Shown in pieces: positions 32,805 to 41,512 of a stretch of 64,000 nt of DNA. The stretch is from the NCBI RefSeq assembly GCF_017948455.1, contig NZ_JAFFSU010000001.1, forward strand, positions 992,001 through 1,056,000. Reading direction: 5' to 3'. How positions within the stretch are numbered: position 1 is the stretch's first letter; every line of letters begins with the position of its first letter. Below the pieces are notes generated by a model. The model saw only the letters and a program-made list of their open reading frames with translations, did no database searches and was not told the origin of the DNA. The translations under genes and the position numbers were made by a program. This DNA is from Streptomyces sp. GESEQ-4. GTDB lineage: Bacteria > Actinomycetota > Actinomycetes > Streptomycetales > Streptomycetaceae.

Positions 32805-32819
32805 TACCCCTAGGGGGTA
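32805..32819. promoter_or_regulatory. CsoR-like copper operator
   Basis: TACCCC-TA-GGGGGTA, a G/C-rich dyad of the TACCCC/GGGGTA type bound by Streptomyces CsoR, 34 bp upstream of copZ. CsoR leaves such sites when loaded with Cu(I), so copZ is presumably copper-induced. It may also affect the divergent nuo operon. Confidence 0.8.
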
Positions 32820-32858
32820 AGCTCGCCCCGGGGTGGGAGTGGTTCCGGAGGCATCCCA

Positions 32859-32879
32859 ACCACTAACGTCCTTAGTGGT
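32859..32879. promoter_or_regulatory. Perfect dyad upstream of nuoA (ACCACTAA-N5-TTAGTGGT)
   Basis: 8-bp arms with a 5-bp centre, 50 bp before the nuoA start and 88 bp from copZ. Its TTAGT core recurs before several other genes to the right (41513, 44853, 49223). Candidate repressor site for the nuo operon. Confidence 0.6.
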
Positions 32880-32929
32880 GTGGCGCTTCACCATAAGCCG
32901 TATGACGCCGAGAACGGAGGTCGGGCGGG

Positions 32930-33280
32930 ATGGACGCATGGCAGCCGATGCTGGTCCTTCTCGGTGTGGTCGGGGCCGGGCTGGCGATCCTCTACGGATT
33001 GGGCCTGTGGCTGGCGGCAGCGCGGACTCCCCTGGAGACGGGCCCTTTCGCCGGAGGTCTCAAGCCGGGCGAGCACGCCGTTTCCCGGTTCCATGTGCGC
33101 TGGTACGCGGTCACCATGATCTTCCTGGCCTTCGACATGGAGATGCTCTTCATGTACCCGTGGGTGAAGGTCGTCTCCGAAGTGGGCACCACGGCCGTCG
33201 TCGAGATGTTCCTTTTCCTGGGGATCCTCTTCGCGGCGGTGGCCTACGCCTGGCGTGAGGGGGCCCTGCGGTGGACCTGA
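32930..33280 (+). CDS. nuoA: NADH-quinone oxidoreductase subunit A-like protein
   Basis: 116 residues, three transmembrane helices. Diagnostic NuoA segments: TPFETGP-like PLETGPFAGGLKPGEHAVSR, the conserved loop with SRFHVRWYAVTMIFLAFDME and DMEMLFMYPWVKVV. The GGAGG upstream is somewhat distant, but the ATG matches family length. First gene of a complex-I-like operon that here lacks subunits C, E, F, G and I. Confidence 0.93.
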   Translation: MDAWQPMLVLLGVVGAGLAILYGLGLWLAAARTPLETGPFAGGLKPGEHAVSRFHVRWYAVTMIFLAFDMEMLFMYPWVKVVSEVGTTAVVEMFLFLGILFAAVAYAWREGALRWT

Positions 33281-34707
33281 GAAGTCTTCTGCGGCGTACG
33301 GCGATGCGGCGCCCGGCGGTCCTGGCGGTCGCGCTGCCCGGAGCGACGGACATCCGGCTGGAGGTGGAGGCAGAGGTACGCCGGCAGGGGTGGGCGATGG
33401 CGGGCGCCCCGGCCGCCGCCGACCTGTTGGTCGTCTGCGGCGCCTCGGAGCCGTGGGACGCGGAGTGGCTGGACGACATCGAGCGGTCGATGCCGGACCC
33501 GGCCGTGCGCATCGTGGTCGAGGAGACCGGGCACGCCGCGCACGCGCTCGAAATGGCGCGGAGGGATCTGACGGACAGGGCGGTTACTCCGCGCGAGACC
33601 GAAGGGGACGACGAGCAGGAGGCTGCGGCGGGTGAGTCTGGCGGGCGTGCGCAAGGGGAGCATCAAGGGCACGGTGATGATCAGGGCCACGGCGCGCACC
33701 ACGGCAACTCGCCGCCTCCCGCACCCGACGATCAAGGTCATCCGCACCGCTCCATGGACCACGGACATGGCGACCATGCGGCTCACTCCGGCCATGAGGG
33801 CCACGAGAACCACCACCCCGACGACCACCGTGCCCCGCACATGGACCACACCGAGCACGAAGGCCATTCCGGCCATATGGATCACATGGGCCACGACATG
33901 CATGCCATGGGGGACGTAGCGGGCCTGCCCATGGCCGAACGGGCCGACGACCGTGACGAGCTGAGACTCGATCAGCTTCACGTACCGATCGGCCCCGGCC
34001 TGACCGACTGGCCGACAGGGCTCGTTCTCCGACTTACTCTGCAAGGAGACGTCGTACAGGACGTAGAGGTCGACCACCTCCCCGTACCGCCCGGCCATCG
34101 ACTGCCCTTCTGGGACGAGCCATGGCTGCGGGCGGCGCAGGGGGAGGAAGTCACCAGCGGAAGTGCGGTGCGTCGGCGCTGCGCCGCGCATTTGGACAGT
34201 GTGGCGCGGCTCCTCGCTGTCGTCGGCTGGGACGACGTCGCCGCGCGGTGCCGTCGGCTGCGGGACGAACTGCTGTCGGGGGCGCCGCGCGAAGGGATCG
34301 GCGGCGACCTGCGCGGGGTACTGCGCAGAGTGCGGCGCTCACGCACCCTGCGTTGGTCGATCGCCGGGCTGGGGGAGTTGTCGTCCGCCAGAGCGGGCGA
34401 GGCAGGAGTGACCGGACCGGCCCTCACTGCGGACGGGGACGCATACGACCGACTGCGGATCTGGCTGGACGAGGTCGAGCGCGGCCTCGAAGTACTCGAC
34501 GACGAACAGCCATTGACGCCGGACGATCTCACCGGCCCGCGCGGACGCCTGGACGGACCGCAGCCGCCGTCGCAGGCGCTGCTCGACATCCTTCCGGAGT
34601 TGCTGACCGGCGCGGAGTTCGCCTGTGCGCGGATCATCGTGGCCAGCCTGGACCCCGACCTCGAGGAACTCGCGCTCGTGCCCGTGTCCGGAGCGGCCCA
34701 TGGCTGA
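33271..34707 (+). CDS. Degenerate NuoB/NuoD-like fusion with a 24-histidine linker
   Basis: 478 residues from GTG 33271, overlapping nuoA by 10 bp. Residues 1-85 resemble the NuoB fold without its cluster cysteines (ADLLVVCGASEPWDAEWLDD). Residues 129-215 are extraordinarily His-rich: 24 His in 87 residues plus Met and Asp (DHGHGDH, HMDHMGHDMHAM). Residues about 225-330 recall a reduced NuoD (IGPGLTDWPTGLVLRLTLQG; HLDSVARLLAVVGWDD), and the rest is helical. Quinone-site His and hydrogenase-like Cys are not evident. It likely caps the membrane arm and may store or sense a metal. The nearby copper genes suggest Cu, though Ni or Zn are possible. Confidence 0.7.
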   Translation: MDLRSLLRRTAMRRPAVLAVALPGATDIRLEVEAEVRRQGWAMAGAPAAADLLVVCGASEPWDAEWLDDIERSMPDPAVRIVVEETGHAAHALEMARRDLTDRAVTPRETEGDDEQEAAAGESGGRAQGEHQGHGDDQGHGAHHGNSPPPAPDDQGHPHRSMDHGHGDHAAHSGHEGHENHHPDDHRAPHMDHTEHEGHSGHMDHMGHDMHAMGDVAGLPMAERADDRDELRLDQLHVPIGPGLTDWPTGLVLRLTLQGDVVQDVEVDHLPVPPGHRLPFWDEPWLRAAQGEEVTSGSAVRRRCAAHLDSVARLLAVVGWDDVAARCRRLRDELLSGAPREGIGGDLRGVLRRVRRSRTLRWSIAGLGELSSARAGEAGVTGPALTADGDAYDRLRIWLDEVERGLEVLDDEQPLTPDDLTGPRGRLDGPQPPSQALLDILPELLTGAEFACARIIVASLDPDLEELALVPVSGAAHG

Positions 34708-35644
34708 TGCCGCGCCCCTCTGGGCGACCGCCATCCTCCCTGTCGCCCTGGCCATGGCCGCAGTGATCACGGCTGGGTTCGACGCGGTGCTGTCCGCGGC
34801 GGCCGAGAGCGGTCCCGCCAGGAGCGTCCGAGAGGCCGGGCGCCGCGCGATGGCCCCGTTACGCGAAGCCCTGCGGCTGCTCGTCCAGCAGCCGCGCCGT
34901 ACGACGGCCGCCGACCGGCTCCTCGGACGGCTGGGCGTTGTGCTGGTCCCGGTGGCGGCGGTGCTCGCGGGTGCCGTACTGCCGTGGGGTTTCCGTTCCG
35001 TGAGCGATCCGTCCGTCGGCATCGTGTGGTTCAACGCGATGGAGGCACTGGCCTGGGCGGCGGTCTGGCTGGCGGGCTGGGGGCCGAACTCGGCGCTGTC
35101 GCTGATCGGTGGGTACCGGTTCCTGGCGCAGGGCCTGGCGTACGAACTACCGCACATGTTCGCGATCACCACCGCTGCCCTGGGAGCCGAGTCGCTACGG
35201 GTGGGCGACGTGGTCGCGGCTCAGGACGGGCTGTGGTTCGTGGTGTGGATGCCGGCCGCGTTCGTCGTCTACCTGCTGAGTGCGCTCGCGATGGCCTTCT
35301 GGGGGCCGTTCGCGTACCCGCTCGCACAGGACGCGGCAGGGGGCGCCGCCGCCGAACTGGCGGGCGTGGACCGGCTGGTGTTCCTGGGTGGCCGGTGGAT
35401 GCTGCTCGTGGTGACCGCCGGCTTCAGCGTGCCGCTGTTCCTCGGCGGCGGGCACGGCCCGCTCCTGCCGGGCTGGGCGTGGACGCTGCTGAAGACGGCG
35501 GCGGTGCTGGCGCTGTTGGTGGCAGGGCGTCGGCTGCTGCCCGTGCTGCGGATGGAGCGGTACATGGAGCTCGCGTGGATGGTGATGGTGCCGCTGACGC
35601 TGCTTCAGGCCCTGTTCGTGGCCGTCGTCGTCCTGAACCGATGA
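34700..35644 (+). CDS. nuoH: NADH-quinone oxidoreductase subunit H-like protein
   Basis: 314 residues from ATG 34700, 8-bp overlap with the upstream gene. About eight transmembrane helices. NuoH features: QPRRTTAADRLLGRLGVVLV, NSALSLIGGYRFLAQGLAYE, LPHMFAITTAALGAESL (acidic Q-channel residues partly kept), YPLAQDAAGGAAAELAGVDR. NuoH anchors the hydrophilic arm and forms the quinone chamber. Sequence is divergent from housekeeping NuoH. Confidence 0.87.
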   Translation: MADAAPLWATAILPVALAMAAVITAGFDAVLSAAAESGPARSVREAGRRAMAPLREALRLLVQQPRRTTAADRLLGRLGVVLVPVAAVLAGAVLPWGFRSVSDPSVGIVWFNAMEALAWAAVWLAGWGPNSALSLIGGYRFLAQGLAYELPHMFAITTAALGAESLRVGDVVAAQDGLWFVVWMPAAFVVYLLSALAMAFWGPFAYPLAQDAAGGAAAELAGVDRLVFLGGRWMLLVVTAGFSVPLFLGGGHGPLLPGWAWTLLKTAAVLALLVAGRRLLPVLRMERYMELAWMVMVPLTLLQALFVAVVVLNR

Positions 35645-35657
35645 GGAGGTGAGGGCC

Positions 35658-36221
35658 GTGCTTGACGACGCGATCTTCTGGGTGTTGGCCCTGCTGGCGG
35701 TGGCCAGTGGAGTCATGGTGTTCCGGTACGACTCCATGGCCCGAGCCACGTACGCGCTGCTGGCCTCTCTCCTGTGCGTCGGCGGTGAAGTGCTGCTGCT
35801 CGGGCTGGACTACCTCGGGGTCGTGATCGTGCTGATGATGACCATCGAGATGGCCATCATGGCCGTATTCATGGTGATGTACATGATGAACCCGGCCGGG
35901 CTCATGCCGATGACCATGGTCCACAACACGAAGGGCGCGGCCGTGATCTGCGCGGCGGTCTTCGCCGTACTCGCCGCCGGGATCCTGCTCGCCCCGTGGC
36001 CGTCCCGGCGCGGCAGGCCGTCGGCCGATCCGACCATGGACCTGGGCCTGTCGCTGATGGGTCCGCAGATGCTCACCATGATGACCTTGGGCCTCGCCCT
36101 GTTCGCCACCATCGTCGCGACCGTCGTTCTGGCCACGCGCCGGGGCCGCTACGACCGTTTCGGCGACGACCTCAAGGCGCGCACCGCCGACGACCCGGTA
36201 CGGGGAGGGATGGGCCGATGA
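35658..36221 (+). CDS. nuoJ: NADH-quinone oxidoreductase subunit J-like protein
   Basis: 187 residues from GTG 35658, with AGGAGG 8 nt upstream; a GTG at 35649 lies inside that site. Five transmembrane helices; SGVMVFRYDSMARATYALLA and LGLDYLGVVIVLMMTIEMAI correspond to the NuoJ TM1-TM3 region, followed by a Met-rich loop (MMNPAGLMPMTM) and a cytoplasmic tail. Next gene overlaps by ATGA. Confidence 0.88.
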   Translation: MLDDAIFWVLALLAVASGVMVFRYDSMARATYALLASLLCVGGEVLLLGLDYLGVVIVLMMTIEMAIMAVFMVMYMMNPAGLMPMTMVHNTKGAAVICAAVFAVLAAGILLAPWPSRRGRPSADPTMDLGLSLMGPQMLTMMTLGLALFATIVATVVLATRRGRYDRFGDDLKARTADDPVRGGMGR

Positions 36222-36523
36222 GCCTGGAACTCTTTCTGCTGCTCGCAGCGGCTCTGTTCAGCATCGGCCTGTTCGGCGCGCTCACCCAGCAGTCGATCGT
36301 GATGCTGATGATGGGGCTGGAACTGATGCTGGGCGGCGTCATCGTCGGCGCGGCGGCCGTGTGGCACTACATCGCCCCGGCAGCGGCCGACGGGCAGGTG
36401 CTGGTCGTCCTGGCGGTCACGGTCATGGCGGTGGAGATGGCCATCGGCTTCGCCGTGGTCACCGCGCTGTTCCGATCCCGCGAGGTCGACATGACCGACA
36501 TGGCGGCGGAGTTGAAGGAGTGA
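36218..36523 (+). CDS. nuoK: NADH-quinone oxidoreductase subunit K-like protein
   Basis: 101 residues, three helices, normal length. Both conserved glutamates of the proton path are present: LMMGLELMLGGVIVGAA and TVMAVEMAIGFAVVTALF. ATGA overlap with nuoJ and GTGA overlap with nuoL give tight translational coupling. Confidence 0.92.
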   Translation: MSLELFLLLAAALFSIGLFGALTQQSIVMLMMGLELMLGGVIVGAAAVWHYIAPAAADGQVLVVLAVTVMAVEMAIGFAVVTALFRSREVDMTDMAAELKE

Positions 36524-38370
36524 GCGCGCTGCTGTGGGCGCTCGTCGCGCTGCCGCTGACCGTGGGGATGCTCCTGGCGGTCGTCGGCCGCCCGGCGGAC
36601 CGGTACGCCCCGACGGTCGCGGTCGGTACGGCCGTTGCTGCCCTCGGCCTCGCCGTCGCGGTGGCCTTCGAGCACCCTCGGGTCGAGGCGCCGCTGCTTG
36701 AAGGGCTTCCAGTCGGGCTCGCGGTCGACGGGCTGTCGGGCCTCATGGTCGTGACCGTCACGGCGGTGACCGCGGCCGTCCTCCTGTTCAGCGTCGGGGA
36801 CATCGGGCCGGGCGAGGCACGCGCCCGCTTCTTCGGGCTGATGCTGCTGTTCGGCGGCGCGATGCTGACGACGGTCACCGCGACCACGCTGACGGTCCTG
36901 CTGATGGCATGGGAGGTGATGGGCGCCACCTCCTGGGCCCTGATCGGCTACTGGTGGCGCGACCCTGAGCGGGGGGACGCCGCCAACACGGCCTTCCTCA
37001 CCACCCGCGCCGCCGACCTCGGCCTCTACCTCGCAGCCGGGGCGGCCCTGGCGAGCGGGCAGGCCGGCTCCCTCGCCCTCGACGAGCTCCCGGACGCGAC
37101 CGGCGCGTGGTCGGCGGTCATCACCGCCGGAGTCATCACGGCCGCGTTCGGCAAGTCGGCCCAACTGCCCTTCAGCTTCTGGCTGTCCAGGGCCATGCAG
37201 GGCCCGAGCCCGGTCTCCGCCCTGTTGCACTCGGCGACCATGGTGGTGGCCGGGGCGTATCTGCTGCTGCGGCTGGAGCCGCTGCTCGCGCAGTCCGGTT
37301 GGGGTGGGCCCGTGGTGGCGTGGACGGGTGCGGTGACGGCGGTGGTGCTCGGTCTGATCGCCGTGGCGCAGACCGACCTCAAGCAGCTGCTCGCCGCCTC
37401 CACCTGTGCACAGATCGGCTTCATGGTGCTCGCCGCCGGGGCCGGTGCGGTCACCGGCGGAACCCTGCAACTCATCGCGCACGCCGCCGCGAAGAGCCTG
37501 GCCTTCCTCGTCGCGGGCGCCTGGCTGACCACCCTCGGCACCAAGGCACTGCCCGCCCTGCGAGGCGCGGCCCGGCGGCACCGTACGGCCGGGATCACCT
37601 TCAGTGTCGCGGCCCTGGCTCTGGCCGGGGTCCCGCCTTTGGCGCTGTGGGCGGCGAAGGACGTACTCCTCGCCGGCGCCCTTGAGGACAACACGGCGCT
37701 GTACGTCGTCGGGCTGGCCGCCGCGGTGATCTCCGCGGTCTACAGTGCGAAGGCCCTGTGGTTCGTTTGGCAGCCCGCTCCCGTACCGGACGACCGTGAG
37801 GAGCCGCTGCCGTATACGACCCGACTGCCGCTGGTCACGCTGGCCGTCGCCTGCGCCGCCCTGACGGTCACGTCCTTCCCGCCCGTACGGGAGGCGGTCG
37901 AGCGGGTGCTCGGCGGCGAGGGCCAACCGGGCCCGGAGGCCTGGGAGTTGGTCCTGTCCGGCACGCTCGCGACGGCCGTCTCCGCTCTCGTCTGGATGCG
38001 TGGACCCCAACTCCTCACTCTCCATGGCCGGATCACTGCCTGGGCGTCCGACTGGCTGCGCCTGGAGAACGCGGCACGAACCCTCCTCGTACGCCCGGTC
38101 ATGCGCCTCGCCGATGCCCTCGCCGCCTTCGACGACCGGGTGCTGGACCACGCCGTCGAAGGCACCGCCCGCGGCTCGGTCCGGTTGGCCCAATGGACCA
38201 ACGCCCAGGCCGAGCGGCTCGTCGACGGCACGGTGGAGGGCGTGGCGGGCGGTGCCCGCGTGTTCGGCCGCTGGGCGCGCAGGCCGCAGACCGGGCAGTT
38301 GCATCAGTACCTCGCTCAGGCGGTCGCCGCCTTCACTGTCCTCGCCGTCGTCCTCGTCCTCGTGAGGTGA
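36520..38370 (+). CDS. nuoL: NADH-quinone oxidoreductase subunit L-like antiporter protein
   Basis: 616 residues from GTG 36520. Antiporter core with the TM5 Glu (LMAWEVMGATSWALIGYWWR), TM7 Lys (AFGKSAQLPFSFWLSRAMQG) and HSATMVVAGAYLLLRL, then QTDLKQLLAASTCAQIGFMV. The C-terminus has a long amphipathic region (about 500-600) and a final helix, the NuoL signature that braces the membrane arm. Probably translocates protons or Na+. Confidence 0.93.
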   Translation: MSALLWALVALPLTVGMLLAVVGRPADRYAPTVAVGTAVAALGLAVAVAFEHPRVEAPLLEGLPVGLAVDGLSGLMVVTVTAVTAAVLLFSVGDIGPGEARARFFGLMLLFGGAMLTTVTATTLTVLLMAWEVMGATSWALIGYWWRDPERGDAANTAFLTTRAADLGLYLAAGAALASGQAGSLALDELPDATGAWSAVITAGVITAAFGKSAQLPFSFWLSRAMQGPSPVSALLHSATMVVAGAYLLLRLEPLLAQSGWGGPVVAWTGAVTAVVLGLIAVAQTDLKQLLAASTCAQIGFMVLAAGAGAVTGGTLQLIAHAAAKSLAFLVAGAWLTTLGTKALPALRGAARRHRTAGITFSVAALALAGVPPLALWAAKDVLLAGALEDNTALYVVGLAAAVISAVYSAKALWFVWQPAPVPDDREEPLPYTTRLPLVTLAVACAALTVTSFPPVREAVERVLGGEGQPGPEAWELVLSGTLATAVSALVWMRGPQLLTLHGRITAWASDWLRLENAARTLLVRPVMRLADALAAFDDRVLDHAVEGTARGSVRLAQWTNAQAERLVDGTVEGVAGGARVFGRWARRPQTGQLHQYLAQAVAAFTVLAVVLVLVR

Positions 38371-38375
38371 CCGCC

Positions 38376-39884
38376 GTGCTCACGGCCATCGTCCTGCTCC
38401 CGACCGCCATGGCGGCCCTCCTGTTGTGCGTGCCGCGCAGCGCGCCACGCACTCTGTTCCTGACGGCTTGGGCGGTGACGGCCGCCGTAGAACTGATCCT
38501 GACGGTGATCGTCTGGGCGGGATACCGGGCCGACGGCGGCATGCAGTACGAGACACAGGCCCGCTGGATCCCCAGCGCCGGCATCAGCTACCACGTCGGA
38601 GTCGACGGCCTGTCCCTGCCGCTGGTGGCCGTCACCTGCGTGCTGTTCCTCGCCTGTGCCGCGTACGCCTGGCGCGAGACCCGGCGGCCCAGGGAGTTCG
38701 CGGCCCTGTTCCTCTTCCTCCAGACCACATGCCTCGGCCTGTTCGTCGCCCTCGACCTGATCCTGTTCTTCGTCTTCTTCGACCTGTCCATCGTGGCGAT
38801 GTACTTCATCATCGCCGGGTGGGGACACAAGGACGCCGCCCGCGCCGCGCTGAAGTTCTTCCTCTACACCTTCATCGGCTCCCTCGCCCTGCTGCTCGGC
38901 TTCATCGGCCTGTACCTGGCCGCCGACCCGCACACCTTCGACATCGTCGAACTGACCGACGCCAACCCACTGGCCGGACGCGGGACATACGGCGGCCTCG
39001 TCCTCCTCGCCGTCGCCGTCGGCCTTGCGGTCAAGACCCCGACCGTGCCCTTCCACACCTGGCTGCCGCCCGCCCACACCGACGCCCCGGCCGCCGGGTC
39101 GGCGATCCTCGCCGGGGTGCTGCTGAAGATGGGCACCTACGGTTTCCTGCGCATCGCCATGCCCGTCCTGCCCGACGCCTGGCGGGACTTCGCCCTCGTC
39201 TTCGTCGTCGTCGGCGTGGTCTCCGTGCTGTACGGAGCGCTGGTCGCCCTCGCCCAGACCGACTTCAAACGGATGGTCGCCTACACCTCCGTCAACCACA
39301 TGGGCTACATCATCCTGGCGATCGGCGCGGCCGGTGCCGTCGGCGCCGGGCAGGAGGAGGCCCGCCGACTCGCCATCACCGGGTCCGTCTTCCAGATGGT
39401 CAGCCACGGGCTGCTGACCGGGGCGCTGTTCCTGCTCTCCAGCGTGCTGTACGAGCGCGGGCGGACGTACGAGATGTCCGCGTACTCGGGTGTCGCCGGG
39501 CGGGCGCCCGTTTTTGCCGCGCTGACCGGCGTCGCCGCTTTCGCCTCCCTCGGGCTGCCCGGCTTCTCCGGCTTCATCGCCGAGTTTCAGATCCTCACCG
39601 GGAGTTTGGGGCCGGAGCCGGTCGCCACCGGCCTGGCCGTGCTCGGGATCCTGCTCACCGCCGGCCTGTTCCTGCGCGCCCTGCAACAGGTCTTCCTCGG
39701 TCCGCTGCGGCTGCCCGTCGCCGCGCCGGGTACCGACCGGCCGTTCCCCGACATCCGCCTCCACGAAGGGCTCGCGATCGTCCCGCTGCTGGCCCTGGGC
39801 GTCGTCCTCGGCCTCGCTCCCAGGTTCGTCCTCGACGTCGTCGAACCCGCCTCGCGCACCGTGCTGGAGCTGCTCGCGCGATGA
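38376..39884 (+). CDS. nuoM: NADH-quinone oxidoreductase subunit M-like antiporter protein
   Basis: 502 residues from GTG 38376 (GAGG 8 nt upstream); GTG 38367, overlapping the nuoL stop, is the alternative. NuoM landmarks: GISYHVGVDGLSLPLVAVTC, VKTPTVPFHTWLPPAHTDAP, LLKMGTYGFLRIAMP, and QTDFKRMVAYTSVNHMGYII. The TM5 acidic position reads FFDLSIVAMYFIIAGWG, with Asp where NuoM normally has Glu. Both key Lys are kept. Confidence 0.92.
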   Translation: MLTAIVLLPTAMAALLLCVPRSAPRTLFLTAWAVTAAVELILTVIVWAGYRADGGMQYETQARWIPSAGISYHVGVDGLSLPLVAVTCVLFLACAAYAWRETRRPREFAALFLFLQTTCLGLFVALDLILFFVFFDLSIVAMYFIIAGWGHKDAARAALKFFLYTFIGSLALLLGFIGLYLAADPHTFDIVELTDANPLAGRGTYGGLVLLAVAVGLAVKTPTVPFHTWLPPAHTDAPAAGSAILAGVLLKMGTYGFLRIAMPVLPDAWRDFALVFVVVGVVSVLYGALVALAQTDFKRMVAYTSVNHMGYIILAIGAAGAVGAGQEEARRLAITGSVFQMVSHGLLTGALFLLSSVLYERGRTYEMSAYSGVAGRAPVFAALTGVAAFASLGLPGFSGFIAEFQILTGSLGPEPVATGLAVLGILLTAGLFLRALQQVFLGPLRLPVAAPGTDRPFPDIRLHEGLAIVPLLALGVVLGLAPRFVLDVVEPASRTVLELLAR

Positions 39885-41311
39885 ACGAGATGACCGGGAT
39901 GAACGAGAACCCCCTCGACCTCCTGCCCGAGGTCCTGCTCGCCGCCTCCGCCGTACTCGGCCTGCTGCTCGGAGCGTGGCTGCCGCGCCGTCGCCAGTGG
40001 CTGACCGGGGCCCTGGCGGGAGCGGCCTGCACCGCGGGGATCGTGGCCGCCGCGATGGCCGCGACCAAGCCCGTGGAGACGGCCTTCGGCGAGTCCTTCG
40101 CCCTGGACACGCTCACGGCCACCAGCAGGATCGTCATCCTCGGCGCCACGCTGCTGGTCCTCGCGCTCGCCATGCCGCGCCTGTACGCCGACCCGCGCGA
40201 GACCGAGTTCTACGTCTTGCTCCAACTGGCCTCCGTCGGCGCCCTGATGATGGCCGGATCCCAGGACCTGCTCCTCCTCGCCGCCGGCTACCTGCTGGCC
40301 GGCGTGCCCGCGTACGCGCTCGCCGGGTTCCGCAAGGACGGCCCCGGAACCGAGGCAGCTCTGAAGTTCTACGTCGTAGGCGCCCTCCTCGGCGTCGTGA
40401 TGCTCGCCGGCATCACCATCCTGCTCGCCGCCGGGCGGGCCACTGCGTATCCCATGCTGCGCACCGAACTCGCCGAGGCACCGGCCGGATTGGTGGCGGT
40501 CGGCACGCTGGCCCTGCTCGCCGGTGTCCTGTTCAAGGCCGGCGGCGTGCCCGGCCACTTCTGGGTGCCGGACGCCGTCCAGGGCAGCTCGGCGCCGGTC
40601 GCCGCCTTCCTCACCACGATCCCCAAGATCGGCGCCCTGGCGGCGTTCTACCGACTCGCCGCCGTGCCGCTCGCGGACGCCGACCTGCCATGGGCAGATC
40701 TGGTGGCCGTGCTCTCGGTGGCCTCGATGACACTCGGCAACCTGGCGGCCTTCTTCCAACAGGACGTCAAACGGCTCCTCGCGTACTCCACCATCAGCCA
40801 GGTCGGCTATCTCCTGCTCCCGGTGGCCGTTGCCGGCCGCACCGACCTCGACCAGGAGGCGCTGCTGTACTACCTGGCCGGGTACGCGCTGACCAACCTC
40901 GGCGCCTTCGCTGTCGTCTGCGCACTGCCCGCAGCCCACACCATCGACGACTACCGGGGCCTGGCGCGGACCCAACCGGCTCTGCTGGCCTCGCTCGTCG
41001 TCTGCCTGCTGGGCCTGGTGGGCACGCCCCCGACGGCCGTCTTCCTCGGCAAACTGGAAGCCTTCAGCGCTGCCTTCGACGGCGGCTACGCATGGCTGGC
41101 GGTCGTCGCGGCCGTCAACACGGTGGCTTCGCTCTTCTACTACCTGCGCTGGATCGCCCCGGCGTTTCTCGCACGCGGAGCCGTCGGTGATCCGGGTACG
41201 CGGTCAAGATCAGCTGCCGTCGTTGCCTACGCGGCGGCGATCGGATCCGTCGTACTCGGGCTGCTGGGCGGGGCTGTCCTGGACATGCTGGGCGGACCGC
41301 TCGCGCGATGA
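39881..41311 (+). CDS. nuoN: NADH-quinone oxidoreductase subunit N-like antiporter protein
   Basis: 476 residues from ATG 39881 (ATGA overlap). Core: FKAGGVPGHFWVPDAVQGSS, TTIPKIGALAAFYRL (Lys kept), DVKRLLAYSTISQVGYLLLP, GLVGTPPTAVFLGKLEAFSA. The usual TM5 LELxSL motif appears as LAAGYLLAGVPAYALAGF, so the conserved Glu seems missing. Last gene of the operon; 210 bp without a gene follow. Confidence 0.92.
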   Translation: MNEMTGMNENPLDLLPEVLLAASAVLGLLLGAWLPRRRQWLTGALAGAACTAGIVAAAMAATKPVETAFGESFALDTLTATSRIVILGATLLVLALAMPRLYADPRETEFYVLLQLASVGALMMAGSQDLLLLAAGYLLAGVPAYALAGFRKDGPGTEAALKFYVVGALLGVVMLAGITILLAAGRATAYPMLRTELAEAPAGLVAVGTLALLAGVLFKAGGVPGHFWVPDAVQGSSAPVAAFLTTIPKIGALAAFYRLAAVPLADADLPWADLVAVLSVASMTLGNLAAFFQQDVKRLLAYSTISQVGYLLLPVAVAGRTDLDQEALLYYLAGYALTNLGAFAVVCALPAAHTIDDYRGLARTQPALLASLVVCLLGLVGTPPTAVFLGKLEAFSAAFDGGYAWLAVVAAVNTVASLFYYLRWIAPAFLARGAVGDPGTRSRSAAVVAYAAAIGSVVLGLLGGAVLDMLGGPLAR

Positions 41312-41512
41312 CGCGCCCAGTCGCGCGCCGGAGGAATCGCGGTGTCCTCGCCTGGCGAGGCTGCGGGGGCGACGGGCCGCCCTGGCCGCGTCGATGCCGC
41401 CGAGTGACAACAGAGGATGGGCGCAGTGGCGCACGGAGATCGCGTCCCGAGGAGGGACGGCCGATGGGCGTGAGCCGGCCGGGCCCGGTCCGGTGGCCGT
41501 TCTATGAAGCGG

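Noticed and set aside
36367..38304. 645-codon minus-strand frame opposite nuoK-nuoL
   Set aside because: Purely antisense to well-recognised nuo genes; composition is Gly/Arg/Gln-rich without any motif.
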